From positions 1,054,001-1,118,000 of the forward strand of contig NC_063256.1 in the NCBI RefSeq assembly GCF_019578655.1: a stretch of DNA of 64,000 nucleotides, read 5' to 3'. Shown here in pieces: positions 42,041-54,950 of the stretch (its first letter is position 1; the number at the start of each line of letters is the position of its first letter). Under the pieces are notes generated by a model. It was not told where the DNA came from. It saw only the letters and a program-made list of their open reading frames with translations, and made no database searches. The stretch is from Ricinus communis (lineage: Eukaryota; Streptophyta; Magnoliopsida; Malpighiales; Euphorbiaceae). The translations under genes were made by a program, and so were the position numbers.

Positions 42041-42447
42041 ATGAAATGACTAACCCTCTACTGTGCATGCGTCCCATGGTGGCGGGTTGTGTTTATCCGC
42101 AGCCTTTTTTCGCGCTTTCTGGCTCACACAACACAAACCCTACAATCAGAAGAGAGAGAGGCTTCAAAGGATAGGTTAGGGATTTTATGTTTTGTTAGGC
42201 ACGCTGAATGGTTTAATGCTTTCCGGCCCATTTGAGTGTTTTGTTGAAAATCAGCAACCTCGAAACGTAAAGCCCAATAAGATGCATCAAGCAAGAACCC
42301 GAGTCCAATGATAGCTCTCCTGTTTTTTCATATTTTTCGGTGTTTAGCAGCGTATTAGCTGATTTTAATATGTAACGCTCGAGCCAAAAGTGTTTGTTTT
42401 TTATTTTTTTTTGTTTTTTAAGAAAGAAAGAAGCACAAGTGTTTGAT
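42036..42447 (-). promoter_or_regulatory. Duplicated RPS13 promoter and first exon
   Basis: Copy of 23442-23853 with one visible substitution. It holds RPS13 exon 1 (42055-42077, MGRMHSRG), its GT donor at 42053-42054, the telo-box at 42135-42142 and site II elements at 42225-42230 and 42271-42276. The other four exons are absent. It faces left, toward the intact glycosyltransferase gene about 1 kb away on the same strand. The first 5 bases (ATAAA) are shared with the end of the DUF1442 fragment, marking a microhomology joint. Confidence 0.88.
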
Positions 42448-45400
42448 TAGAATTATAAAGCAGTTATTGATGAATTAAAGCAGCTTATTAGAATTATAAA
42501 GCACTAATATTATTACAAGAAATATAATTATCGTAGAATCTTGATTTTTTTAATTAAATGACTGCAAAGGTAATTAAAATTGTCAAGCATAATTGATGAT
42601 AAAAAGGAATTAATGATGAAAGAGAATAAGTGGTGGTATAAGGTAAGAAAATGATAGCGAGGGAGAGAAGAGCAGAAAAGAGAGAGGATGAGAAGAAATT
42701 TTGTTATGAACAATTTCATCTTTTGTTTTTCCAATAAATCACACTCAAGAAGCAGCCGTATTTTTGGCATAAAATTAGAGAAGAAGGTCGTAGAGAGACA
42801 TGATTCATGTAATTATATATGGTTTTATGATCTAAGGCTATTCCATTCATCTGAAAAGCATTGTAATGGGAACGCAGCCTCCCCTTAGCACAGACATAAA
42901 GATATTTGAAACTATCTCAAACGTTCTTTAAGAAAAAAAAGAAAAGAGAAAGTGTAATAATTTGAGCAGCTACATAAAGCAAGCGCCTTTCTGAGAAAGT
43001 AGAACGTATCCCACTTTCAAAACATAGAAATAAAAATGGTATTGCATATCTTTTTTCAGAAAGAAATTGATGTATACTGTGTGTGTGTGTGTTCATGGCT
43101 GGCTTGGCTTCTTTATTTGGAGTCCTCCAGCGTAATAGAAGATAAATACCTAATGATGGGTATTTCTCTAACAATACCTTTCGTAGGATCACTGCTTTAG
43201 AAAATGAACTCTTTCTTTTTAATTTTTTAAAAATCTTATGAATAAAACCGAGCAAATATGGTCAATTTGATTAAATTATAATTGATGGATTTTCTTATTT
43301 TTGAATTCTAATTAGACTGAACTTGCTCAATTAAAACAGTGCCTGTGCTGTGGGGTAAGAATACAAGTAGAAAAGACCACTGACTACTCCCCCTTTGAGG
43401 AGTTATTATCAAATATAGCTTTTCATTTGAATATGCAATGTGTGCTCACAGCCATACAAGGAATAAAATGATAGTTGTAAAAGCTGTAAAGACAGAAGAA
43501 GGAAATGAGCAATCCAGCTAGGATTCTGAGACTGTGGTTCAGTTTCTTCAGACCAAAAGGCTAAAGAAAACCATTTCAATCATTGTTTTTTTCCTTTTTG
43601 CTTTACCTATATTAAATTAAAATCATAACAAAAGAATATGATCTTTCCCCATTAGAGTCACAACTTCGATCATAACTAGTCAAACCTAAAGCTGTTTTCC
43701 ATGGCAGGTAACGAAATTTGGTGTGTGGGGATCTGTTGAATTATCATCGTCATCTATGACTAATTACGTAGTCTAAAAGGAAATAAAGCAATAGGAAAGA
43801 AATAAAATGATAAAACAAAAGTTGGGTTTAAGGGGAACAATTTCTACATATTCACACACATTATGATGCAATTCTTTACCTTAATCTTTACATGAGATTA
43901 ACATGGACAGCTAGGTGAACCTACAAAATCTGTCCTTTGGATTGTTCACAAATAATGGGTTTTCACAAGCTGTGAAATGAGAAGCTTGGGTCCTTTAGAG
44001 ACGAGGAAACATGGAGTCCAAGTTCACATGGAGATGAGACACATAATCAAGAGTTTTCTCAACCGCTTTAGAAACATAAATTTGGAAGATTAAGCACCTT
44101 CTTTATTGGTAAACATCAATTATTATCTCGTGCAATAAAATTGCCCCCTGCCAAAGGCTTGTAATTTGAATCAATTATTGATTATGGTTTCTACACATTG
44201 TATGGAGAAATTTATTTATATTTTTAAATTGAAGAAGAGGGAGACAAAGTGGAAGAATCGCTCAGCAAGTTGAAAAACTGGGGAACTTTCAATTTCATGA
44301 CATGTGGTTGGACATACATAATTGGAAATTTATAATGAATTTTCTTCCACCCACCGCACACCCTTTTTGTCTCAATGAATATATTATGGTAGTGTATGCA
44401 GTGAATCTGACCTCTACCATCCAACCTACCTACGTTTGGCATGGGCCACACTCTACAGCTTTCCCTCGAAATGGAGGGAGGTATGGAAAAAGCACCTTTT
44501 GCGTTCCTTGTTGGCTTCATTTTCCTTTTGAAACTATCCCTTATTGTTTTTAGTGTTATACAGTCGTATTGGCCTGCAATCAATCAAGGAAAAAGACTCT
44601 CCATTTCAATGACAAAATGATTAATTGGTTGAATGATTAAAAGATTTAGCCGTCTTTTTTTTTTCATGATTAAGTTCTTTTTTTATAAAACTGATAAATA
44701 AAAAACTAAAATTTAATTTAATATTTATAAAATCAATAAACAGAAAAATAAAATTTATTTAAATAAATAAGATATAAAAATAAATATTTTTATACATATT
44801 TATTTATTTTTAATATTTATTTTTAATTTTAAAATAATAAAATAATTAAACTACGATTGTTTCCAATTTATATGTTATTCCATATATTTTATACTACTCG
44901 TATTTAAAATATAAATTAGAAATAATTTATTTTAATATTTCACTTTCATCAACAAAAAAAATTGTTAATCTACTAACTTTGATACATTTCTAGTTTTTGA
45001 AGGTTTTACTTTTTTGTATAGGAATTTTCATTAAAAAAAAAGCCACGGAATAAATTCATTGTTTAATGAATAATAAGTTATTATTATTATATCTTTTATT
45101 TCAAAAAATTTCATGAATTTATAGATTTTATAATTTATTTAAAAAGTATAATTTCTGAAATCTTTTAGTATATGATAAATTTAATTAAATTTATAATCTT
45201 TAAAAAATTTTAATCCAAACAAAGCGATTTTTATTTATCATAATCACTTGGCTTATTTATTACGCTATCTAATATTCCATTAAAAACGAACTTTCAAGTT
45301 ACAAGACAGAAGAACAAAAATCAACCTCCCAAATTGTACTCCCAGTAAAATCTCCGCATTAGTGATCCCCGAAGCTAAGGGTTTTGTCTCAGTTCAAATA

Positions 45401-45976
45401 AAAACATCTAGGGATTTTGACCCAGTTCAAAATTTAAAAGTTAGGGATTTTGAATTTCCGGAATGTTACTTAAGATTGGTAGCCCTCTCCACTCTCCATA
45501 CGCAATCACGTGGGGATGAGAATTTTTGAGTTAGGCAAATGTAGGAAATGACAATTGAGGACCAATGTCCAAAACGGCCCCACATATCAGACCTTACTGT
45601 AAAGCCGATTGTACTATAGCTTTCTACGTTCTCTATCTATCACTCACGACGCATCTGACGGTTATCATGGATCAGAAACTGGAACCCAGCATCTCCACTT
45701 TGATAACAGACCCACACTGGATGCTTTGGGTCCCACCATTTAAAAAATCACTTTTTAATTTCTATTTTTTTTCTTTAAACTTGAAAAAATGACTTTTAAA
45801 TTCTATAGAAAAAGAGAAAATGTAGAAAAGAGTTGCTGTAGTTTGTGGATGTGCGTGTGACCAGTTATTTATTTCTACACTCCACCAGTAACTCAAAAAC
45901 ACTTTGCTACTGAACTTAAAGATTCGAATTCCTGCACATTTTCCCTCATTTTCCTTCGCTTTCCTTCAAGCCAAAC
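42448..45976. other. Intergenic, RPS13 fragment to LRR kinase
   Basis: No gene supported. 42446-42503 has two copies of a TTAGAATTATAAAGCA word. A (GT)n run is at about 43079-43092. About 44690-45240 is extremely AT-rich. The 300 bases before 45977 are the promoter and leader of the LRR gene. This segment, with the LRR gene, is missing from unit 1 of the tandem duplication. Confidence 0.65.
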
Positions 45977-48900
45977 ATGCACAGTCTTCTATTCTACCTT
46001 CTCTCCCTCTCTGTCTTCCTCTCACAAACTCTGTCATCCCCAACTGAACTTGAACTCCTAATGCAAATCAAGGCCAGTCTTGACCCAAATAACCGGTTCT
46101 TGACCTCATGGGAACCCAACACTAACCCTTGCAGTGGGTCTTTTGAGGGCGTGGCTTGCAATGGGCAAGGCAACGTAGCTAATATATCTCTTCAGGGAAA
46201 GGGTCTTTCTGGTCAGATACCGGCTGCTCTAGGTGGGCTCAAGAGTTTGACTGGTTTGTATCTACATTTTAATGCATTGAATGGGGAGATACCAAAAGAG
46301 ATTGCTGAGCTTACTGAACTTAGTGATTTGTATCTCAATGTGAATAATCTATCTGGGGAAATTCCAAGTCAGATTGGTAACATGTCTAATCTTCAAGGTC
46401 AGTGTTTTGGCTATTTTTTGAAATTCTGCAAATTTGGTTAGCAAAATTTGTGTCTGTTTCTCAGTAAATCTGAAGTTACTGCATTTGGATTTAATAGTTG
46501 TCCATTGAAAAGCTTCAATCTATAGTTGATATCAACTTTTCCATTGAAAAGCTTCAATCTTGTATAACTTACATGTTGTTTCAGTATTTGTTTCTAACCG
46601 GGTTTTGTTCTGTAGCTTGGAGTTATTGATCTTGTTCTAGTTTATTTTTGAAATGAGAGAATCTCAAAATTTAACTGCTTATCATGAAAAAGCTTAAATC
46701 TTGACTAATTAGAAGTTAAAAACTTTCTGCGCTTAGTTAAATAACTGACTTGTGTAGAGAATGAAATGAAGCTTTTGCATTAATTTTCTGTTGCTGGATA
46801 TTAATTGTGTAAACTCTACAGTATTTTAATTTTATTCTCCTTCATCGTGCTGCCTGCTTTTATTTCTACCTGAATAATTACTTGAATAGTTGGCCCCATT
46901 ATTACTTAGATAGTCAAGAGGTCCTTATTATTTTACATTATTTTAAATTCCAAAAATCATTGTTGTTGCTCTGTTGGGTCAATATTTCAACTAGCATGCT
47001 GGGATCTTTCTTTCAATCACCGGCACTGGGGAATGGATTGATTGGACCTTTATTTCAAATAGAAAAAAGGAATGGCCTTATTTTCTGTTTAGAACATTAA
47101 ATGAGCAATCGTCACACTTTCAGGTTATAACTGCAAAAATGGAAAACTTTTACCTGATTTATGCATCTTCCTTTGCAGTTTTGCAGCTGTGTTACAATAA
47201 GCTGACTGGGAGTATACCAACACAATTGGGATCTCTAAGGAAACTAAATGTCCTTGCTCTACAGTATAATCAGCTAACTAGTGCAATACCTGCAAGTTTG
47301 GGGGATTTGAAATTTTTGACAAGGTTGGACTTGAGCTTTAATGGCCTTTTTGGATCTGTCCCGATAAAATTAGCCAGCGCCCCTATGCTACAAGTTCTAG
47401 ACATCCGTAACAACAGTCTCTCTGGGAATTTACCTGCAGGTATAATGGTTTCTCAAACTCTGAGACATCCTTGCATTTGCTTTGCATTATTTCTACATTG
47501 ATTTTGCAAAAAATTGAGTTGAAATTGACTTTGACATTATAAGTTTATTTTCTTGTTGCTGAAAATTGAAGCTCTAAGGAGGCTGGATAATGGATTCCAA
47601 TATGACAATAATCCCGACTTATGTGGAATTGGGTTTCCTAACTTGGAAACATGTACAGCTTCTGGTAATTTGAACCCGAATAGGCCTGAACCTTTCAAAC
47701 CTAATGGTACTTTGCAAAGAGATATCCCGGAATCTGCAAACTTTACTTCTAATTGTGGCCAAACTCATTGTTCAAATTCATCCAAAAACCCACAATTTGG
47801 TATCATCTTTGGTGTAATTGGAGTTTTCATTGTTTTAACCATCATTGTACTTTTCACGTTCACATGGTACCGCCGTCAAAAACAGAAAATTGGAAGTGCT
47901 TTTGATGCTTCAGATGGACGGCTTAGTACAGACCAGGCCAAGGAAGTTTACAGGAAGAGTGCCTCTCCACTTATTAGCCTAGAGTATTCCAATGGGTGGG
48001 ATCCCTTAGCCATAGGCCAGAATAAAAATGGACTTTCTCAGGAATTTCTTGAAAGCTTCATGTTCAATTTAGAAGAGGTTGAACGAGCGACTCAATGCTT
48101 TTCAGAGGTGAATTTGTTGGGGAAGAGTAATTTCTGTGCCACCTATAAGGGAATCCTAAGAGACGGATCAGTTGTTGCTGTAAAGTGCATCACCAAAACA
48201 AGTTGCAAATCAGATGAAGCTGACTTTTTGAAGGGGTTGAAGATTTTGACCTCATTGAAACATGAAAATTTGGTGAGGCTGAGAGGCTTTTGTTGCTCCA
48301 AAGGAAGGGGGGAGTGCTTTCTCATTTATGATTTTGTCCAGAATGGAAATCTGTTGCAATACCTTGATGTAAAAGAAGGCACTGAGAGGGTTCTTGAGTG
48401 GTCTACCAGAGTATCTATCATAAATGGCATTGCCAAAGGTCAGTATATGTGCTTTCCTATTAATTTACATGAATTGTTGCTGTTCTTGTTTTTCCTTCTT
48501 TGATGTATTAATGTTTTTCTAGAACCAGTTACCTATCATGTCATTCCATGTATTTGTTGTTGAGAAGCTTTTACACTGCACATCTGGGGAAAACTAAATA
48601 GTAGCATATCGTATGACCATTACAGTAGTGATTATTGTTAATTTCTAAATGATTGCATGGCCAAAATAAAATTGAATGAAATAACTTATGCAGTACTAAG
48701 AAGTATATAATCATCTTGTATTTATGGCAACTAAAGTTGTTCTCTTTATCATCTTTTTAAACAGGTATTGGATATTTACATGGGAATAAAGGAAGTAAAC
48801 GTGCTCTATTTCACCAGAATATATCAGCTGAGAAAGTGTTTGTTGACATACGGTATAGTCCATTACTCTCAGATTCAGGCTTGCACAAACTCCTTGCAGA

Positions 48901-49246
48901 TGACATTGTTTTCTCCATACTCAAAGCCAGTGCTGCCATGGGATACCTAGCTCCTGAGTACACAACTACTGGTCGTTTCACTGAAAAGAGTGATGTTTAT
49001 TCATTTGGTATGATTGTCCTCCAAATCCTCAGTGGAAAACAGAACATCACAGCAATGATTCGCCATGCAGTGGAATCATACAAAGTTGAACTTTTTATTG
49101 ATGCAAAGCTCGAGGGGAAGTTCTCAGAATTAGAGGCAATCGAACTTGGGAAATTAGCTCTTCTTTGCACTCATGAGTCTCCTGATCAAAGGCCAACCGT
49201 GGAAACTGTATTGAGAGAAGTAAGTGGATTTACTGTTGCTCCTTAA
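45977..49246 (+). CDS. LRR receptor-like protein with atypical kinase domain (probable pseudokinase)
   Basis: Plasma-membrane receptor-like protein of 676 residues from four exons: 45977-46397, 47179-47439, 47572-48438 and 48765-49246. It has a signal peptide (about 1-20), an LRR N-terminal cap, about five leucine-rich repeats to residue 225 (LGGLKSLTGLYLHFNALNGEIP type), a short juxtamembrane region with NPDLCG and paired cysteines, a membrane segment at about 303-326, and a kinase-like domain from about 385. The ATP lysine (Lys432 in VAVK) is present. However, the glycine loop is GKSNFC, the catalytic loop is HQN (533-535) instead of HRD, and the metal motif is DSG (553-555) instead of DFG. 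The Arabidopsis gene at the same position (At2g45340) is, as I recall it, similarly degenerate, so this is an ancestral state. The tandem copy of this gene was deleted. Confidence 0.93.
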
Positions 49247-50000
49247 TTGACATGCAGAATCATGGGAGTTTCGCCTCAATTTTCAAATGACAAGAGGCGA
49301 GGGTTTGATTTGATCCCTCACTAACTACTGGCTGATAATAAAGCTGCGTTGCTAATATCTATCTAACTGCATTGTCCTTTCTTCAGGGCTAAAGTTATTG
49401 TAAACATTGGCTGTTACTGATTTACTGTAATCCAAGGCTCGAAAGTTGTAATGAGCTAGATTTAGGTGCAAGGATGATTTTCTCTTTCTTAGTGTTCTGT
49501 TCGAAGTTTTTGTATGGTTACCCAACTAGAAAATGTGCTATCGGCCTGGTCCTTCCAGAATTTGCTAAGGTTGCAATACCCATAATGTTTCCAACATGTG
49601 ATACTCTGGAAAAATGTTGTGGACAAAGAAATGGACAATAAATAAATGGACAAAAGAATTCCTAGAATGTGCCAAACAGAGCGAGCCTTAACTTTAAACA
49701 AGATGGCCTATTTGAATTGATGGGACTAGGCTGTCTAATTTGGCACATGCTACATGAATCTTTCTAAACAAGAAAAAGGGTCTCGAGACACAACACAACG
49801 TTTGGCTTATTATTGTTTTTGCTCACCTGTGAATATTTCTTGTCCTCTTCATCTTTGCCTTTTTCCTTTTCTATTTTCCGTTCTTTTGAAACACAACAAA
49901 CCAAAAAATGCCATTAACTATCAATAGAATCAGCATATAAAATGTTTGTAATTGATATGGATAAGTATTTCAAGTTGTTCTTTTATTTTACATTCATAAA
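49247..50000. other. 3' flank of LRR gene
   Basis: 3' untranslated region and spacer. No gene recognised on either strand. Confidence 0.6.
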
Positions 50001-53000
50001 TTTGATATATAATTAAATTTTCTTTATTAGATTTGCAAAAAGTCAGAAGGGGGTATTGGCTTGCGCCCCCAAGAATTGGCAAAAATCCAATTCAAGTATA
50101 AATTTATTGATTCCCTCCTCCTACGCGTGAAATGGAATTGGGACCAATCTAATTCCATTTTACATAGCTCTAGAACTCCTTTTCTTTTATAATAAAGCTA
50201 ACCAATCTAATGGACACAAACCCCTGTTGGTAGCTTTAGCCACCCAATCAGCAGCCCTGTTAATGCTAGTAGTCACTATCACGGCTATAATTTAGCTACT
50301 TCCCTGCAGCAAGAAGTAAAAAAAAAAAAAAAAAAAAGGCTCCTTCAACTTGAACCTGGCTGTTTGATTAATTTCCCCAACATGGCAATTGGCAAATCCA
50401 TTTTATTACCTGTGCGTTAAGGCTAGATAATAACAACAAATGATTTTGACTACTCTTGTGGGAATGAATTTTTCATTCTTGAATTTGGCAGGTCAGAAGA
50501 GAATTCTGTGCTTTATTTACGAGTCCCTGAACTTGTCTTTCAATTCTTCCGATTCGCTTTTTAAGTTTTGAAGCTCATCTTGTGTTGCAAATTGACCTTT
50601 CTCCATTGTTTTGGTTGGGTTCGGTTGGACTTCTTTTCCTGCTATTGCCAAGTCATCCATTGACAAGGAACATTGTCGTATTAAGCTTTTCTAATTGCAA
50701 TATAGTAGCGGGTGAACAGTGTCATGGAAGGTTGGTTGCTGTAGATAGATTTATTGTTCGTTTCAGCAGTTTAGCTGCTGCTGCTATGTATTGTTGGTTT
50801 GTGTTAATGTGTTTTTATTTACGGCTGCATGGTATATCTGCTTTTCAGTTTTAATAATATAAGAAACAGACGAGTGGGCCAATGAGCCCTTTATCATAGG
50901 CAATACAGATGGGTCACCTATAATTAAAAGGTCATGGATACAAATTTTACTATCCTAAATGGTTTTCTTTGAAGCGTTAATTTAGATGTACAGGATTAAC
51001 AATCGGTTCTATTGTAGTTTTTTAGGGTGAATTTTGTATGGAAGAACCCCTAATCTATATAATATCTACTGCAGGACTACTGTTGGCACCTGTACGACCA
51101 ATCAAGTAACTAGTTATAATAATTTTGGTATTGGCTTTACATATTCACTTCACTACCACCTTAATCATTTAGTTCCTCCATTTCGTATTGATGTTATTAT
51201 TTCATATAAAAATCGTGTTCAACTCTTTATGTTATTTAGAGAATTATTAGATCCATTTTCCACATTCTTCTAGTTATTCTTATGTTGTACGGTTAGTGTT
51301 CATTTTCCAGTTTGTCGAGAGATGGATAAATTATTAGTTGGAGATATAATTGCTTTTTGCACGGCGCAAAATGTTCTGGTTATTAACAGCAAATACGAAC
51401 AGGGAAGCTTGTATAGTTAGCCTGATAAATGAATCTAATCATGGTTTTTGGCTCCATTGATGCTGATGGAATGATTTGGTGCTGTTGATATAACTCTGAA
51501 AGAGTGGCAATGTACTGATCTGGTGTTTTATTTTATGCTGATGTTGATCCATCTGTTGCTGCTGATGCTGTTCTAATGTTGTTGCTGTAACTATGTTACT
51601 GGTGCTTTTACCTGCTTTTGCTGTTTTACTGTTGTTGACCGCGTTCCTTGCTATTGTTCTTCTGATGCTACTGCTGCTAGGGTAGTTGCCATTGGTTTGG
51701 TTTAATCTGCTGCAATCTGTCTGGATCTCTGTTGTCCTTGTATAAGCTGCTGATACAGCTCTGCTGTTGTTGATGCTGTTTTGCTGCTGCTGATGTCGTT
51801 GTTCTGCTACGGAGGCTGCAATCTTGGTCCACATTGAGTTTTGATCTCATTTCTGGAGCATTTCGTTTGACACATTGTTGTTGCTTTCAGTTTTCGTTTT
51901 GGAATAGCATATTTATGCTATTTATACTGACTATGATTCTTCTTGGGTGCTTCAGCAAAAGTTGGTAGCTAGTCTGCTACTTTGTTGCTTAGATTAGGTT
52001 GTGGTTTTCTCATCAATATAAGTTGGTTTTTCCCCCATTTAATTAATAAAAGCTCATCTGCTTATCAAAGAAAATAATAATGTAGAAAACACCACGGTTT
52101 TTAAACTAACCTGGTTATAACATGAATTTTGATATTAACAACCAAATATTTTAAGCTTTATCAGCAAAAATATACTGAACTTGATTTAATTGGCTTGGAT
52201 AACGCCTGTCTGGCTCAACAATATTTGTAGCCCAGAATAATGACTAATTTGATGGCCCTTTAATATATATAGACAAGATAGGTAGACATATATACTTAAA
52301 ATTAATTCTTTTGTACCTTTTTTGAGATGTAAAATTACTTATTAAATCTCTGTATTCAGGTTTAGAAAGTAAATATTAAACATATGTACAGAATTATGAG
52401 CCATTAAATCTTGTAAATACAGAATTAGTAATTTCTCAACTTAATCCAGTTCTACAACTATATCGTGAAGGACTTACATAGTGACTATTGATAAATAGTA
52501 CAACATATTCACTCCTTATATACAACGAATCAGCCATAATTTCCAGAGTAACTGAGCTCTGAATTCGGCGTGGGAACACTATCCAGCAATGAATAGATCT
52601 CCGTTACTTTAGGATGGGACTTGTCTTGCACAGAGAATTCATGAGTAATACCCTCTAGGTCAATCCAACTGCAACCAGGAATTTTCTTCAAATTTCTTTC
52701 TTTCATCATTGTCCTAACCCTACTGGCCTCATCCCACATATGAAGACCCGCATACATATTAGACAGAAGCACATATGAACTCGAATTAGAAGCATCTAGC
52801 CTTATTAGATGCTCAGCTAAAGGTTCTCCAACAGTGAAGGTTTGATGAGTTTTACAAGCACTGACTAAAGTCCTCCAAATCACATCATTTGGTTCAATCG
52901 GCATTTCTTCTATGAATTTGCTGGCTTCTTTTAGATGCCCTGCCCGGCTGAGGATGTCAACCATGCACCCATAGTGTTGCAGTTTTGGCTCCACTTTGTA

Positions 53001-54516
53001 AACTCTTCTCATAAGCTCAAAACATATCATACCTTCCTTCATCAAGCCAGCATGGCCACAAGCGTTTAACAGTCCGATGAACGTTATATCATCTGGTTTG
53101 CTCCCCACCCTCTCCATCTCTATAAGAAAATGTAAAGCTAATTCACCCATGCCGTGAATGGCCAATCCATTTATCATGGCATTCCAATGATCAGCAGTTT
53201 TTCCTTTTATGCCCTCAAAGACCAACATGGCATTCTCTGCGCTGCCACATTTAGAATACATGTCAATCAAAGCAACACCGAGTTTCTCCTCCAGGGAAAA
53301 CCCATTTTCCTGTATATAGCAATGTATTTCAACCCCTTTTTCAATATGCCCTAACTGAGCAATTGCAGAAAGAACAATCAACAACGTGGCATTGTCAGGA
53401 CACAGATTACTCTCTCTTTGCATATCATGAAAGATACCTAAAGCTTCCATGCAGTAGCCATTTTGTACGTAACCACTCATCATGGCATTACAAGCAACAA
53501 CATCTCTATCTGGCATGTTATCAAAAAATTTCCTAGCAATATCAACATAGCCTAATTTAGCATACCCATCAACCATGTTAGCCCAGCTAATTATAGTCCT
53601 TTCCGGCATCGTATCAAACAAAGCCTGAGCATCTTCCATCCTCCCACGTTTCGCACACCCATCAATCATTGAGTTCCACGAAATCAGATCTCTCTCAGGC
53701 ATTTTCTCAAACAAATTCCAAGCAAGCTCGAATCCATTGTCTGACCGCATATACCCACTTAATAAAGAATTCCAAGAAACTAAATTTCTCCAATTAATCG
53801 GCATAACATCATACAATTGACGTGCCAGGTCAATGTTACCATGCTTGACATAACCAGCTATCATCGAATTATATGAAACAGAGTCTCTCATGGGCATTTT
53901 ATCAAACACTTGACGTGCGTAATCTATGCATCGACATTTTACATACAACCCGATCAAGCAATTTTGCAAAAACACATCAGACCCGAATTTTAATTTTCTC
54001 AATAACCCATGAATTTGCATTCCTTCCTTAACCAACCCCAGTCGAGAACATGCTTTCAAGACCAAAGAAACCGAAAACTTGTCCACAAAAACCCCATTCT
54101 GAAGCATCAGAGAGAAAATTATTAACGCTTGTTTTGGGTCATTTCCATGAGAGTGAGTCTTGATTACAGCATTCCAGAGAAAAGGGTCCTCTTTTTCTCG
54201 TGCACCGATAATATAAGCATGACGTGTAAAGAAAATATAGCGAGCAAATTCGTGAAGTGCCACGTTTGGTGAGGAAGAGAGAGACAGTATGATTTTAGTA
54301 GTTAAAGAAGTGTTTTTGATAAACCCAGTTGTTATCATCCTTGCATGGACTTGATTTATGTCGCTTGCAGTTTTGCATTTTCGGACAAGAATCAGAGTTG
54401 ATAGCGGTGAATTCCACGGCTGTTGATTTGTACTGGCACAGATAAGCATTAATTGAGCTAAACTTCTTCGATCTCTAATTATTCAGAATGAATAGCCTGT
54501 CGCAGAAGATAGGGTT
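50001..54516. repeat. Duplicated block C', copy 2 (uninterrupted by copia)
   Basis: Equivalent of 23848-23881 plus 28739-33219, but with the copia target site empty: a single GATTT at 50029-50033. It begins with TTTGAT, which in unit 1 is the deletion joint. The non-coding part 50034-52529 is nearly identical to copy 1 and holds no supportable gene; 51439-51834 is the CTG/CAG-rich stretch. Confidence 0.95.
52530..54449 (-). CDS. CRR4-like PLS/E+-type pentatricopeptide repeat protein, copy 2
   Basis: Same 639-residue protein as copy 1, with no amino-acid difference visible. It lies between the LRR kinase and DUF1442, the position CRR4 (At2g45350) has in Arabidopsis, so this is the copy in the ancestral place. 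Expected role: organelle-targeted sequence-specific RNA binding for C-to-U editing, with the deaminase supplied by another protein because it ends after E+. The homologous upstream sequence stops about 65 bases before the start codon, where 360 bases found at copy 1 are missing; the two genes may therefore be expressed differently. Confidence 0.93.
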   Translation of the reverse strand: MLICASTNQQPWNSPLSTLILVRKCKTASDINQVHARMITTGFIKNTSLTTKIILSLSSSPNVALHEFARYIFFTRHAYIIGAREKEDPFLWNAVIKTHSHGNDPKQALIIFSLMLQNGVFVDKFSVSLVLKACSRLGLVKEGMQIHGLLRKLKFGSDVFLQNCLIGLYVKCRCIDYARQVFDKMPMRDSVSYNSMIAGYVKHGNIDLARQLYDVMPINWRNLVSWNSLLSGYMRSDNGFELAWNLFEKMPERDLISWNSMIDGCAKRGRMEDAQALFDTMPERTIISWANMVDGYAKLGYVDIARKFFDNMPDRDVVACNAMMSGYVQNGYCMEALGIFHDMQRESNLCPDNATLLIVLSAIAQLGHIEKGVEIHCYIQENGFSLEEKLGVALIDMYSKCGSAENAMLVFEGIKGKTADHWNAMINGLAIHGMGELALHFLIEMERVGSKPDDITFIGLLNACGHAGLMKEGMICFELMRRVYKVEPKLQHYGCMVDILSRAGHLKEASKFIEEMPIEPNDVIWRTLVSACKTHQTFTVGEPLAEHLIRLDASNSSSYVLLSNMYAGLHMWDEASRVRTMMKERNLKKIPGCSWIDLEGITHEFSVQDKSHPKVTEIYSLLDSVPTPNSELSYSGNYG

Positions 54517-54950
54517 TAATTACAAGAGTAGGAGTAGTTTTTGTTTACTTTCAGGGGTGTAGTTGGCCAACTAAAAAGTTTGTTTCACATCATTCAAGTC
54601 TCTCCATTTTCATTTATTACATGAAAACAAGAATTCTACACCAATTTTTCAGCTGATGAAATCTATTGAATTTGTTGCCAACTTATCTAATAAGGCATTT
54701 TCTTTTTTAAGAAAAATTACGTCTTAAGAAAAAAGAAGAAGAAAACGGATCGACTTTTTTCTTTTTTTCCATTTCTTTTAAAATCATTTTATTGATATCT
54801 TGATTTGGTTCTATGTTATGCAGTCGAACAAGACAGGCAGGTGATTTTTTTCAACAACAAGGAAGGTCAAGGCAAGGCAATTGTTTCTAATGCGTTCCTA
54901 TATAATACTTAATTAATTGTTGATCTATTCACTGTTGTACGAAGCTGATA
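54515..54950. repeat. Duplicated segment E', copy 2
   Basis: Matches 33580-34002 with about 6% substitutions. It directly abuts block C' here. Confidence 0.85.
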
